This document shows positions 43,267 through 51,861 of a stretch of DNA of 54,543 nt, one piece after another; position 1 is the stretch's first letter; the number at the start of each line of letters is the position of its first letter. The notes beneath the pieces are model-generated. The model saw only the letters and a program-made list of their open reading frames with translations. It did not search any database and was not told the DNA's origin. The stretch comes from an uncultured Bacteroidales bacterium (GTDB taxonomy: Bacteria > Bacteroidota > Bacteroidia > Bacteroidales > Muribaculaceae): positions 1 through 54,543 of the forward strand of contig CACYQB010000019.1 of NCBI GenBank assembly GCA_902776435.1. Reading direction: 5' to 3'. Position numbers and translations under genes: made by a program.

Positions 43267-44176
43267 TGACATCAAGCGCAGTTACCTCCAGGGGTCGATG
43301 TTGTTGAGGATTATCTTTATCAACATTGGCGTCTTCTTGTTGTTGCACCTTGTGGCGATAGGGGCTATGCTGTTCAACATGCCTGGTGACGATGTGCTGC
43401 AATGGGTGGAATTGCCCAGTGACCTGTGGCTGGTATTGAAACGGCCGTGGACCTTGGTGACCTATATGTTTGCCCATTACGGCCTGCTGCACATCTTGTT
43501 CAACATGTTGTGGCTCTACTGGTTGGGGCGCATTTTTATGGAATTTTTCTCACCCAAACAACTCACAGGGCTTTACTTGTTAGGCGGTTGGGGTGGCGCT
43601 TTGCTGTACCTGTTGTCAACCAATTTGTTGCCCTATTTCACGAGTAATCCCAATGTGTATTATATGTTGGGCGCATCGGCGTCGGTTATCGCTATCGTCG
43701 TGGCAACCGCAGTCTATGCCCCTGACTACAAGATTGGCTTGCTCTTCCTTGGCGAGGTCTCTATCAAGTGGGTTGCTCTGGTCACTGTGCTCATAGCGAT
43801 TATCGGCATTGAGGGCGGTAATGCGGGTGGCAATATCGCCCACATTGGCGGTGCCATCGTTGGCGCATGGTTCACGTTGCGCATCAAGCAGGGGCGGGAT
43901 ATTACCCGTCCGCTCAATGCGGCAATCGATGCCATAGTGGGCTTGTTCAATGGCAGGTCGTTGCCCAAGTTTAAGCGTCCTGTACGCCGTCAAGCACCTG
44001 AGGGCACAACAAGTCGCCAGCAACAGCAGGCCAGTAAGCATCATCGACCTGCCGACACGGTGAGCGAGGAGGAATTGGATGCCATTTTGGGCAAAATCAA
44101 GGTTGCGGGCTATGACGCGTTAACCGACGAAGAGAAAGATAAACTGTTCAAGGCTTCACGGCGCCGAACACCTTAA
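43253..44176 (+). CDS. Rhomboid family protein (second of two)
   Basis: Starting at ATG 43253 (a GTG two codons upstream is also in frame) gives 307 residues, overlapping the first rhomboid by 14 bases. It has the helix-2 element HYGLLHILFNMLWLYWLGRI, Ser142 in MLGASASVIA and His197 in NIAHIGGAIVGA. The residue after the nucleophile is Ala instead of Gly (GASA), so activity may differ from the first copy. A basic Gln/Arg-rich cytosolic linker follows the helices, then a short conserved acidic C-terminal helix (EEELDAILGKIKVAGYDALT). An EEP protein gene follows. Confidence 0.85.
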   Translation: MAFIDDIKRSYLQGSMLLRIIFINIGVFLLLHLVAIGAMLFNMPGDDVLQWVELPSDLWLVLKRPWTLVTYMFAHYGLLHILFNMLWLYWLGRIFMEFFSPKQLTGLYLLGGWGGALLYLLSTNLLPYFTSNPNVYYMLGASASVIAIVVATAVYAPDYKIGLLFLGEVSIKWVALVTVLIAIIGIEGGNAGGNIAHIGGAIVGAWFTLRIKQGRDITRPLNAAIDAIVGLFNGRSLPKFKRPVRRQAPEGTTSRQQQQASKHHRPADTVSEEELDAILGKIKVAGYDALTDEEKDKLFKASRRRTP

Positions 44177-44212
44177 AATGTTTAATATCATTAAGATCAT
44201 AATTAGAAGAAA

Positions 44213-45379
44213 ATGAGTAGTAGTACCTACGACAGAAATAGACGCAGAAAGAAGAAACGCCGCTTTGGTGTATTTGAAATCATTGTGGCAGTGATTGCAA
44301 TCATTACGATTGCCTGTGCCCATGCGGGCGGGATCGACCCGAGGAACTTTTTCCCGGCCCCGTTTATGGTGCTGGCTTTTATGCCCATGGTGCTGTTGTG
44401 CCTGGCGCTGCTGGTGGTGTCACTGTTCTGGCGCCGCTGGTGGTCGGTTTTGATCATCTTGGTGTCATTGTTGGCATCATTATCGACGATCAAGACTTTT
44501 GTGCCGATGAACACAAGTGAGAATGCGCCTCCCATGCCTGCCGATAGTACACTGCAACTCAAGGTGATGACCTATAACGTGTTAGGCTTTAATTATAACG
44601 AGCCTGAATACAATAACAAGCCGTCAGAAACGATGCGTCTTATCCTCGATGCTAACCCTGATGTGGTGCTTTTGCAAGAGGGTACAGCCAGCGGGGTGGA
44701 GTGGAAGGATATGCCGTCACTGATTCCGCTCAAGGGTAAGATAGAAGCCCGATATCCCTATATCTACTCTAGCGGGGAGGGACTGAATATCATGTCTAAG
44801 TATCCATTCGTCACACAACCCTTGTGTGAACCCCAGCATGCCCGTTCGCCCTTAGGTTATAACCGCGACCAGTCATCCTATCTGGCCAGAGCCTATGACC
44901 TGCAACTGCCCAACGGCAAACAACTGCGCTTAGTTGATTTTAGGCTTCAGTCCTATCATTTGAGTTTTGGCAAGAGCATGAATGCGCGCGTCTCGCCTGC
45001 AGTCAAGCTCTCGCCAATCGAATGCATGCGCCGCTCGTTTGCCCTGCGTGGCGACAATGCCGAAGCGCTGCGTAAGGCGCTTGACGAATCCCCGGCTAAC
45101 CTGATTGTGTGTGGTGACATGAACGATGTTCCTTCATCCCACGTGTATCGTGTCATCCGCGGTGATGACTTGTATGACGCTTGGGGTGACGTGGGACGCG
45201 GCTATGCCTATACCTATAACCGCCATCGGCTCAAGTTCCGCATTGACCAGATCTTCTACCGTGGGGCTTTGCAGGCCCTGAGCGGCGAACGCTTGGTCGG
45301 TGGTTCCAGTGACCACTATCCGTTGATGGTCACATTTGATATCGACACTAAAAGTCATCGTGATTATACAAACGAATAA
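44213..45379 (+). CDS. Membrane-anchored endonuclease/exonuclease/phosphatase family protein
   Basis: The 388-residue protein starts with a basic segment and about three membrane helices (residues 20-100; FGVFEIIVAVIAIITIACAH first). The DNase I/EEP domain follows with its signatures: MTYNVLGFN, DVVLLQEG (metal-binding Glu), CGDMNDVPSS (Asp/Asn) and GGSSDHYPLM (catalytic Asp-His). EEP enzymes cleave phosphodiesters of nucleic acids, inositol phosphates or lipids; the substrate here is unknown. The catalytic domain probably faces the periplasm. It is the third gene of the rhomboid-rhomboid-EEP run, 36 bases after the second. Confidence 0.85.
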   Translation: MSSSTYDRNRRRKKKRRFGVFEIIVAVIAIITIACAHAGGIDPRNFFPAPFMVLAFMPMVLLCLALLVVSLFWRRWWSVLIILVSLLASLSTIKTFVPMNTSENAPPMPADSTLQLKVMTYNVLGFNYNEPEYNNKPSETMRLILDANPDVVLLQEGTASGVEWKDMPSLIPLKGKIEARYPYIYSSGEGLNIMSKYPFVTQPLCEPQHARSPLGYNRDQSSYLARAYDLQLPNGKQLRLVDFRLQSYHLSFGKSMNARVSPAVKLSPIECMRRSFALRGDNAEALRKALDESPANLIVCGDMNDVPSSHVYRVIRGDDLYDAWGDVGRGYAYTYNRHRLKFRIDQIFYRGALQALSGERLVGGSSDHYPLMVTFDIDTKSHRDYTNE

Positions 45380-45406
45380 TATATCATTTTTAAATTATCA
45401 AGTGAC

Positions 45407-47530
45407 ATGAAGAAAGTTTTATTCACCGTTTTCGCTTTAGCGGCCCTCGTCCTTGTGAGCTGCAGCGAGAAGAAATCAACCGAGAACAATCCGTTTATGT
45501 CGGAGTATGAGAACGAGTACGGCATTCCGCCGTTTGACAAGATCACCTACGCTGACTACGAGCCTGCCGTTGAAGCCGGTATCGAGCAGCAGAATGCCGA
45601 GATTGATTCCATCATCAAGAACACGGCCGAGCCTAACTTCGAGAACACCATCTTGGCACTGGACAACAGTGGCAATATCCTGAGCAAGGTATCTGGCGTA
45701 TTGTATGCCCTGAGCGAGAGCGACAACACCCCTGAGATGCAGAAACTGTCCGAGACCTTGATGCCCAAGTTGACAGCACAGAGCGATGCCATGTACATGA
45801 ACGATAGCCTGTTTGCCAAGGTAAAAGCCGTCTATGACAACGCTGACAAGCTGGGTATGGATCCCGTCCAGAAGCGTCTCACCGAGAAGTATTACAAGAA
45901 GTTCGTGCGTAATGGCGCTCTCTTGACTGCTGCTCAGAAGGATAGCCTCAAGGAAATCAACCGCAAACTGGGTGAATTCAACCTCAAGTTCGGTAACAAC
46001 ATCCAGCATGACCTGAGTGAGTGCGTCTTCTATGTAGACAAGGAAGAGGAGCTCAAGGGCCTGTCTCAGGATATCATCGATAATGCTGCCAAGTTGGCCG
46101 AGAAGAAGGGCAAGAAGGGCCAGTGGGCTTTCACTCCCATTGCAGCAACCCGCCTCGCTGTGCTGACCTATGCCGACAGCCGAGACTTGCGCCGCAAGAT
46201 GTATGAGACCTACACCACCACTGCCAGCCACGGTGATGAGTGGGACAACAGCGAGAACATCCGCAACATCCTGCTCCTCCGTCAACAGAAGGCTAACCTG
46301 CTTGGCTTCAATACCTATGCCGACTATGCCACCGACCCCTATATGGCAAAGACCCCCAAGGCTGCCGAGGATCTGCTCATGCAGCTCTGGCGTCCTGCCA
46401 TCAAGAAGGTGGAAGAGGAAGTTGCCGATATGCAGAAGTATGCTGCTGCTCATGGTGACACCGCACAGATCGAGGCTTGTGACTATTACTACTATGCCGA
46501 GAAGGTAAAGAAGGAGAAATTCAACTTCAGTGAGGATGACGTACGTCCCTACTTCTGCCTCGACAGCGTGGTGAAGAATGGTATCTTCTACTGTGCCAAC
46601 AAGCTCTACGGCCTCACCTTCGAGGAGATGCCCGATGCCCCCAAGTACAATCCTGAGGTTAAGGTCTATGACGTGAAGGATGCCGAGGGCAAGCACCTCG
46701 CCGTCTTCATGACCGACTATCTGCCTCGTGACATTAAGGCTCCCGGCGCATGGATGAATGCCATGCAGGAGGCCTACAACTATGGTGGTGTGAACATCCG
46801 TCCCATTATCTACAATGTGGCTAGCATGACGCCTCCCGCAGGCGATACCCCCTCGCTGCTCACTTGGGATGAGGTACAGACCGTCTTCCACGAGTTTGGT
46901 CACGCCCTCCACGGCATGTTGACCCGCGTGCCTTATCGCAGCCTGGCTGGTACTAATACCGACCGTGACCTCGTCGAGATGCCTTCGCAGATCAACGAGC
47001 ACTGGGCATTTGAGCCTGAGGTGCTGAAGAACTACGCCCGTCACTACAAGACTGGTGAGGTGATTCCCGACAGCCTTGTGCAGAAACTCAACGAGAGTGC
47101 TCAGTTCAACATGGGCTTCATGACCACCGAGCTCGTTGGTGCTGCCCTGATGGACATGTACTGGCACAAGAAGGCTTGGACTCCTGAGGAGGTGAAGAAT
47201 ATCGACGTGAAGGCTTTCGAGCAGGATGTGAAGAACCAGCTCAATATGCCCGCTCTCGTCGAGTTCCGCTATCGCAGCCCCTATTTCAAGCATGTCTTCG
47301 CTAGTGATGAGTATGCTTGCGGTTACTATACCTACCTGTGGTCGCAGGTGCTGGAGGCTGACGGCTACCTCGCATTTGAGAAGGCCGGCTGCTTCGACAA
47401 GGCTACTGCTGCTGCCTACCAGAAACTTCTGGAGTCTGGCGACACCGAGGATCCCATGGTGCTCTACAAGAACTTCCGTGGCCAGGCGCCCACCGTTGAC
47501 GCCCTCCTCCGCAACCGCGGCCTGAAATAA
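45407..47530 (+). CDS. M3 family metallopeptidase (peptidyl-dipeptidase/oligopeptidase), lipoprotein
   Basis: The 707-residue enzyme begins with a lipoprotein signal (VLFTVFALAALVLVSC, Cys near residue 20), so it is probably anchored in the envelope. The zinc-binding HEFGH motif is at residues 495-499 in VFHEFGHALHGML, with the third ligand Glu expected in EMPSQINEHW. Length and the FRYRSPYFKHVFASDEYACG end match Dcp-type M3 peptidases, which remove dipeptides from peptide C-termini or cleave short oligopeptides. It follows the EEP gene by 27 bases, and a perfect terminator lies downstream. A 605-codon open frame on the opposite strand here is a shadow of codon bias. Confidence 0.93.
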   Translation: MKKVLFTVFALAALVLVSCSEKKSTENNPFMSEYENEYGIPPFDKITYADYEPAVEAGIEQQNAEIDSIIKNTAEPNFENTILALDNSGNILSKVSGVLYALSESDNTPEMQKLSETLMPKLTAQSDAMYMNDSLFAKVKAVYDNADKLGMDPVQKRLTEKYYKKFVRNGALLTAAQKDSLKEINRKLGEFNLKFGNNIQHDLSECVFYVDKEEELKGLSQDIIDNAAKLAEKKGKKGQWAFTPIAATRLAVLTYADSRDLRRKMYETYTTTASHGDEWDNSENIRNILLLRQQKANLLGFNTYADYATDPYMAKTPKAAEDLLMQLWRPAIKKVEEEVADMQKYAAAHGDTAQIEACDYYYYAEKVKKEKFNFSEDDVRPYFCLDSVVKNGIFYCANKLYGLTFEEMPDAPKYNPEVKVYDVKDAEGKHLAVFMTDYLPRDIKAPGAWMNAMQEAYNYGGVNIRPIIYNVASMTPPAGDTPSLLTWDEVQTVFHEFGHALHGMLTRVPYRSLAGTNTDRDLVEMPSQINEHWAFEPEVLKNYARHYKTGEVIPDSLVQKLNESAQFNMGFMTTELVGAALMDMYWHKKAWTPEEVKNIDVKAFEQDVKNQLNMPALVEFRYRSPYFKHVFASDEYACGYYTYLWSQVLEADGYLAFEKAGCFDKATAAAYQKLLESGDTEDPMVLYKNFRGQAPTVDALLRNRGLK

Positions 47531-47545
47531 AACTCATTAAATACG

Positions 47546-47590
47546 ATAATCGAGGCTTCTCACAACGAGTGAAGCCTCGATTATTATTTT
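47546..47590 (+). terminator. Terminator after the M3 peptidase gene
   Basis: A perfect 14-bp stem ATAATCGAGGCTTC/GAAGCCTCGATTAT (47546-47559, 47571-47584) is followed by TATTTT. It probably also serves the convergent P-type ATPase gene. Confidence 0.85.
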
Positions 47591-47610
47591 AGAACTATTC
47601 GATTAGACGA

Positions 47611-49524
47611 TTAGCGGCTTGAGGGACGCATTAGGCGAAGGGCATTGAGCACGCAGAGCAGAGCGACGCCGACATCGGCAAATACGGCTTGCCACATGGT
47701 CGCGATGCCTATCACGCCGAGAATCATCACTAGCACCTTGACGGCAATGGCAAAGGCGATATTCATGGCGACTATGCGGCGTGTGCGGCGGCCCAGGATC
47801 ACTGCCTCGGCCACACGTGACGGTTGGTCAGTCTGGATAACCACGTCGGCGGTCTCCACAGCCATGTCGCTGCCCATGCCGCCCATGGCGATGCCGATAT
47901 CACTCATCGCAAGCACTGGCGCGTCATTGATGCCGTCGCCCACAAAGGCCACTTGCTGTCCGCCGTTCTGCTTCATGCGCTCGATGTGCTCTACCTTGTC
48001 CTGCGGCAGCAAGTCGCCATAGGCTTGGCCGATGCCTAACCCTTCTGCAACCTGATGGACGAGTGCCTGCTTGTCGCCCGAAAGCATGACCGTATTAATG
48101 CCCAGACTATTAAGACTGGATACAGCACCGGCTGCGTCCTCCTTTGCAGGGTCGCTTAGCAAAATGTGACCGATATATTGTCCATTGATTGCAACTGCGA
48201 CCATAGTTCCGGCAACATCTCGTAACTCGGTGGGGTACTGCACGTGCTCATGGTCTAAGAGGCGTGTGGTGCCAATAAGCCACGCATTGCCGTCAACCAC
48301 GGCGCTCAGACCGTAGCCTGCAATATTCCGCAGACCGCTGACTGCGGAATCGCTGGGCTGGCAATAGTCGATGATGGCACGAGCGATGGGGTGGGGACTG
48401 CCCTGTTCTATGGCGGCGATGGTAGCGACTTGATCTTCACTCAGTCCTTCAACATGCATCACGGCGAAGCGTCCGGTCGTCAATGTCCCTGTCTTGTCAA
48501 ATACGACCGTATCGACCTGGGCAATGCCGTCCAGATAGTTGCTGCCCTTGAACAGGATGCCGCGGCGTGAGGCGGCCCCGATGCCGGCAAAGTAACTCAG
48601 CGGGATGCTGATGACCAGAGCGCACGGGCACGAGATGACCAGGAAGATGAGTGCGCGATGCAGCCACTCAGTAAAGTCATAATTGAAACCTGAATCAATT
48701 GTAGCATACAGCCAGGGCAATGCAACAACGAGTACAGCGAGCCCTACCACAATCGGCGTATAGATGCGTGCAAAGCGACGGATGAACAGTTCGGCGGGAG
48801 CCTTGCGCTCTGTGGCCTCCTCGACCATTTGCAGGATGCGCGACATAGCGCTCTCGCTGGCTGGACGAATGATTTGAATGTGAACGATGCTTTCACTGGC
48901 AATCATCCCTGCTAAGACCTCATCTCCGCTTTCTATCATGCGCGGCATGCTCTCACCTGTCAGTGCCGCAGTGTCAAATGTCGCGGCATCGCCCATGAGC
49001 GTTCCGTCGAGCGGTACACGTTCTCCTGGCTTGACTTCAATGATGTCTCCAACCATGACCTCGGCAGGAGAAACGGTTACCTGTTTCCCGTCACGGATGA
49101 CGATGGCATGGTCAGGACGGAAAGCAATGAGAGATTTGATGCTGCCTCTCGCACGGCTCACGGCGCTATCCTGCAGTGCCTCGCCGATGCAGTAGAGTGC
49201 CATCACTGCCACTGCCTCAGGGTATTCTCCGATGGCAAAGGCGCCGATGCTCGCCACAGACATGAGCAGAAACTCGCTGAATAATTCCCCTTCACGGGCA
49301 GCCTCGATAGCCTCGAGTAACACGCCCAATCCTGTGGGTAGCCATGCCACGAGGTACCATGCGAAGCGGACCCACTGGTTTTGAAACCACGTCACGCCCA
49401 TTGCGCTCATGGCAATGCCTGCCAGCAGCATGGCTAGTGATAATGCGGGTTTCCACCAGGCCATGCTTTCCTCTTCATCATGATGATGTTCGTGTTCGTG
49501 ATGATGTTCATGTATATGTGCCAT
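47611..49524 (-). CDS. Zn/Cd/Pb-type P1B heavy-metal ATPase
   Basis: From ATG 49524 the protein has 637 residues and begins with a His/Glu-rich metal-binding tail (MAHIHEHHHEHEHHHDEEE) instead of a CxxC domain. Membrane CPC motif: VISCPCALVISIPLSYFAGI. The phosphorylated Asp343 is in FDKTGTLTTG; the P-domain hinge is GDGINDAPVL. The last helices contain a conserved Lys (IAVKVLVMILG) and DVGVALL, a P1B-2 (Zn/Cd/Pb efflux) pattern. A longer frame to 49656 runs into GT2 and the promoter. An unusually strong Shine-Dalgarno AGGAGG (49532-49537) lies 7 bases before this ATG. The nearby inverted repeat over the promoter suggests metal control. Confidence 0.92.
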   Translation of the reverse strand: MAHIHEHHHEHEHHHDEEESMAWWKPALSLAMLLAGIAMSAMGVTWFQNQWVRFAWYLVAWLPTGLGVLLEAIEAAREGELFSEFLLMSVASIGAFAIGEYPEAVAVMALYCIGEALQDSAVSRARGSIKSLIAFRPDHAIVIRDGKQVTVSPAEVMVGDIIEVKPGERVPLDGTLMGDAATFDTAALTGESMPRMIESGDEVLAGMIASESIVHIQIIRPASESAMSRILQMVEEATERKAPAELFIRRFARIYTPIVVGLAVLVVALPWLYATIDSGFNYDFTEWLHRALIFLVISCPCALVISIPLSYFAGIGAASRRGILFKGSNYLDGIAQVDTVVFDKTGTLTTGRFAVMHVEGLSEDQVATIAAIEQGSPHPIARAIIDYCQPSDSAVSGLRNIAGYGLSAVVDGNAWLIGTTRLLDHEHVQYPTELRDVAGTMVAVAINGQYIGHILLSDPAKEDAAGAVSSLNSLGINTVMLSGDKQALVHQVAEGLGIGQAYGDLLPQDKVEHIERMKQNGGQQVAFVGDGINDAPVLAMSDIGIAMGGMGSDMAVETADVVIQTDQPSRVAEAVILGRRTRRIVAMNIAFAIAVKVLVMILGVIGIATMWQAVFADVGVALLCVLNALRLMRPSSR

Positions 49525-49553
49525 TTCTTTGCCTCCTTTTTGTTTTGATGAGG

Positions 49554-49561
49554 CAAAGGTA
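49554..49561 (-). promoter_or_regulatory. Promoter -7 box of the P1B ATPase gene
   Basis: TACCTTTG on the minus strand fits TAnnTTTG and lies 30 bases before the ATG. Confidence 0.6.
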
Positions 49562-49572
49562 CGGACAATTCC

Positions 49573-49589
49573 GTGCAACTGGGTTGCAA
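49573..49589. promoter_or_regulatory. Candidate operator TTGCAA-N5-TTGCAC over the ATPase promoter
   Basis: Read on the minus strand, TTGCAA, five bases, TTGCAC. The core TGCAAC-N3-GTTGCA is a perfect inverted repeat (49574-49588) centred 20 bases upstream of the -7 box, at the -33 position. It resembles Fur-superfamily sites of the Nur type. The regulator is not in the window. Confidence 0.45.
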
Positions 49590-49597
49590 ACTGAAAT

Positions 49598-50581
49598 CTA
49601 GTACAGTAAACGGGCGATGCGAGCCGATCCGCGTTTTCCTGAAGCGATGCGTGCAAACAGGCGGCGAGTTACCGGCGCGACGAACCATCGCCAGCGGCGG
49701 TTGTCGTGGTAGCTGTCACGCAGCGCAAGGTAGGCTTCCTGGCACAAGGGCTTGGCAAGGTCGGGGAAACCTTCGCGCTCATATTGTGCGGCGAGAACCA
49801 GACGACGGTACTCCAGCAACCGTTCGAAACGGGTTTTGTGTTCTGGCTTTAGGCGAGAGCACCTTACCTCGTTTATCATGATATCGATGACGTGCTCCCA
49901 CTGCCCCTGGCGGCTGTGGAACTCGGTGCCCGTAATTGAATCAGCGCCGTTGTGGTTGATAATGATGTGTGACCGGCCTCCCATGAATGCTACTTGAGGA
50001 TTGGTCAACAGCAACCTGAGCCCCAATTCCCAGTCATTCCAACCTGGCAGGTTGATGTTCCACCCGTCAGTAGAGGCAAAGAATTCCCGCCTGATGGCAT
50101 ATCGCTGCGTTGCCAACTGGCCGTGCAAGATATGGTTGGCAAACAGGTCCCTCTTGTGGAACGGGGCCTCGCGCTGGGTCTCGTCAGGAAAAATGAGTGT
50201 GGAACTGGCGCTGATGAGATCAGGTTCGTTTCCGTTCTCCCTCGCTTTCTCAATCAGGCTCACGTAACTGGACACCAAATCCTGTTCCATGATGTCGTCG
50301 CTGTCAAAGAACAGCACCCACTCGCCTGTGGCGTGTTCAAAGCCGTGGTTGCGGGCCGCGCCGGCAGTTCTGTGTTCTTCTCGGGTGACAACCACCTTCA
50401 AGTCCTCGCGTTCATGGTCTTCCTTGAATTGCTGAAGCACATTGAGGGTGTTGTCGGTACTGAAATTGTCAACGAGCACGACCTGTAGGGGGCGATAGGT
50501 CTGGGCCAGGATGCTCTGCAAGGTCACAGGCACCACGGCGGCGCGGTTATACACGGGGATAACGATGGAGACTTCTATCAT
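49598..50581 (-). CDS. Glycosyltransferase family 2
   Basis: The 327-residue GT-A fold enzyme has the GT2 start (VSIVIPVYNRAAVVPVTLQS), a nucleotide-binding region (QVVLVDNFSTDNTL) and the metal-binding DxD-type motif in VLFFDSDDIMEQ. The acceptor is unknown; surface glycan synthesis is likely. The C-terminal ~90 residues are basic and helical. It is transcribed away from the neighbouring GT4-like gene, and the two starts are 155 bases apart. Confidence 0.9.
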   Translation of the reverse strand: MIEVSIVIPVYNRAAVVPVTLQSILAQTYRPLQVVLVDNFSTDNTLNVLQQFKEDHEREDLKVVVTREEHRTAGAARNHGFEHATGEWVLFFDSDDIMEQDLVSSYVSLIEKARENGNEPDLISASSTLIFPDETQREAPFHKRDLFANHILHGQLATQRYAIRREFFASTDGWNINLPGWNDWELGLRLLLTNPQVAFMGGRSHIIINHNGADSITGTEFHSRQGQWEHVIDIMINEVRCSRLKPEHKTRFERLLEYRRLVLAAQYEREGFPDLAKPLCQEAYLALRDSYHDNRRWRWFVAPVTRRLFARIASGKRGSARIARLLY

Positions 50582-50695
50582 GATGGGTCAATTGCTCGTT
50601 AGATTGTGGCAAAGCTACTGCTTTTTTTGAAAAAGTGCAAAAAATGTCCTCATTTTGGATAAAATTGGCCTCGCATCAACAAAATCAGTATAAAT

Positions 50696-50727
50696 TTTGC
50701 TTTTGTCTTCGACTTGCTCTAATTTTG
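50696..50727 (+). promoter_or_regulatory. Promoter of the GT4-like gene
   Basis: TTTG (50696-50699), 20 bases, TAATTTTG (50720-50727). This places the transcript start a few bases before ATG 50737 and rules out the longer open frame from 50635. Confidence 0.65.
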
Positions 50728-50736
50728 CACCCTTAT

Positions 50737-51852
50737 ATGAAGATATTATTCGCTGGCGATGCCAGTAACATGCATAATGCCCTTGCCCACGAATTGCGAA
50801 AATTAGGGCACGAGGCGACGGTGGCATCCGATGGCTCGCGTTGGATGGACACCCAGCGTGACATCGATTTGTTGAGGCGTCCAGGCTTGATAGGCGCCAT
50901 TCGTTATCTGCTTGATATCAAACGGGCGCTGCCCCTCATGAAGGGCTATGATATCGTCGAAATCGCTTCACCCATCTTCCTGCGGTTGAAACCTCACCGT
51001 GTCGCAAAGGTTTTTGACTATCTTAAGGCCAATAATCGGCATGTGGTGCTCTCTGCCTTAGCCACCGACAGGGTTTATTATGACGCCTGCCACGATGGAC
51101 ACACCTTCCGTTACAGTGACTACAGAATTGGCGAGGAACCCTCGCCCTATGTGGGCTCATCAGAGTACATCATGCAGCAACAGGACAACTGGAAACAACC
51201 CTTCATGTGTGAGCATAGCGACCATATTCTGGCTGGCATTGACGGTGCTGTGGCTTGCCTGTATGAGTATTATGCGGCTTACAGACCTCTGCTAGGCGAC
51301 CGTGTGGTTTATGGAGGAATCCCCATCGACACTGCGTCGCTGGAATTTCGCCCTCTAGATAAAGCCCCCGACAAGGTACGCATGTTTATAGGCATCCAGC
51401 GTGACCGCCACGTCATCAAGGGTACCGACCGTCTGTTGGCTGCCATGAAGCGCATCCACGAACGTTATCCTGGAATCACCGAACTTGAAGTGGTCGAAAA
51501 TCTGCCCTACGAAGAATACACGCGACGCATGCGTGATTCGCACATCATCCTAGACCAACTCTATAGTTACACGCCTGGTACCAACGCTCTGATTGCGATG
51601 GCTCAGGGACTGGTAGCGGTTTCGGGTGCCGAGCCTGAATATTACGACCTCATCGGGGAAACCGCCAATAGGCCCATTGTCAATGTTTCGCCCCTTGTCG
51701 AGGGGGACATTGACCACAAACTCTCATGGCTGGTCGAAAACCGTGACCAGTTGCCTCAGATGGCGTGTGCTAGCCGTGCGTTTGTCGAAAAACATAACGC
51801 TGCACCTGTTGTGGCGCAGCGCTATCTCGATTTCTGGAAAAGTTTGGGTTGA
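50737..51852 (+). CDS. Glycosyltransferase (GT-B fold, GT4-like)
   Basis: The 371-residue protein begins with the GT-B N-terminal strand and glycine-poor loop (MKILFAGDASNMHNALAHEL), followed by RKLGHEATVASDGSRW. The C-terminal half has the donor-binding region typical of GT4 (MFIGIQRDRHVIKGTDRLLA; LDQLYSYTPGTNALIAMAQG; SGAEPEYYDLIGE), where the glutamate pair position is E-x6-E-like. Sugar and acceptor are unknown. The start is fixed by the promoter and by the family N-terminus. The predicted leader is only a few bases. Confidence 0.85.
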   Translation: MKILFAGDASNMHNALAHELRKLGHEATVASDGSRWMDTQRDIDLLRRPGLIGAIRYLLDIKRALPLMKGYDIVEIASPIFLRLKPHRVAKVFDYLKANNRHVVLSALATDRVYYDACHDGHTFRYSDYRIGEEPSPYVGSSEYIMQQQDNWKQPFMCEHSDHILAGIDGAVACLYEYYAAYRPLLGDRVVYGGIPIDTASLEFRPLDKAPDKVRMFIGIQRDRHVIKGTDRLLAAMKRIHERYPGITELEVVENLPYEEYTRRMRDSHIILDQLYSYTPGTNALIAMAQGLVAVSGAEPEYYDLIGETANRPIVNVSPLVEGDIDHKLSWLVENRDQLPQMACASRAFVEKHNAAPVVAQRYLDFWKSLG

Positions 51853-51861
51853 ATTCAGTAA

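Noticed and set aside
45476-47293. 605-codon open frame on the minus strand inside the M3 peptidase gene
   Set aside because: The plus-strand frame encodes a complete M3 peptidase with HEFGH. The minus frame is a codon-bias shadow with no recognisable motif and no promoter.
49525-49656. 44-residue N-terminal extension of the P1B ATPase
   Set aside because: It crosses the promoter and operator and runs into the GT2 gene. A strong Shine-Dalgarno marks ATG 49524.
50635-50736. 34-residue N-terminal extension of the GT4-like protein
   Set aside because: The promoter (50696-50727) lies inside it, and the family starts at MKILFAG.
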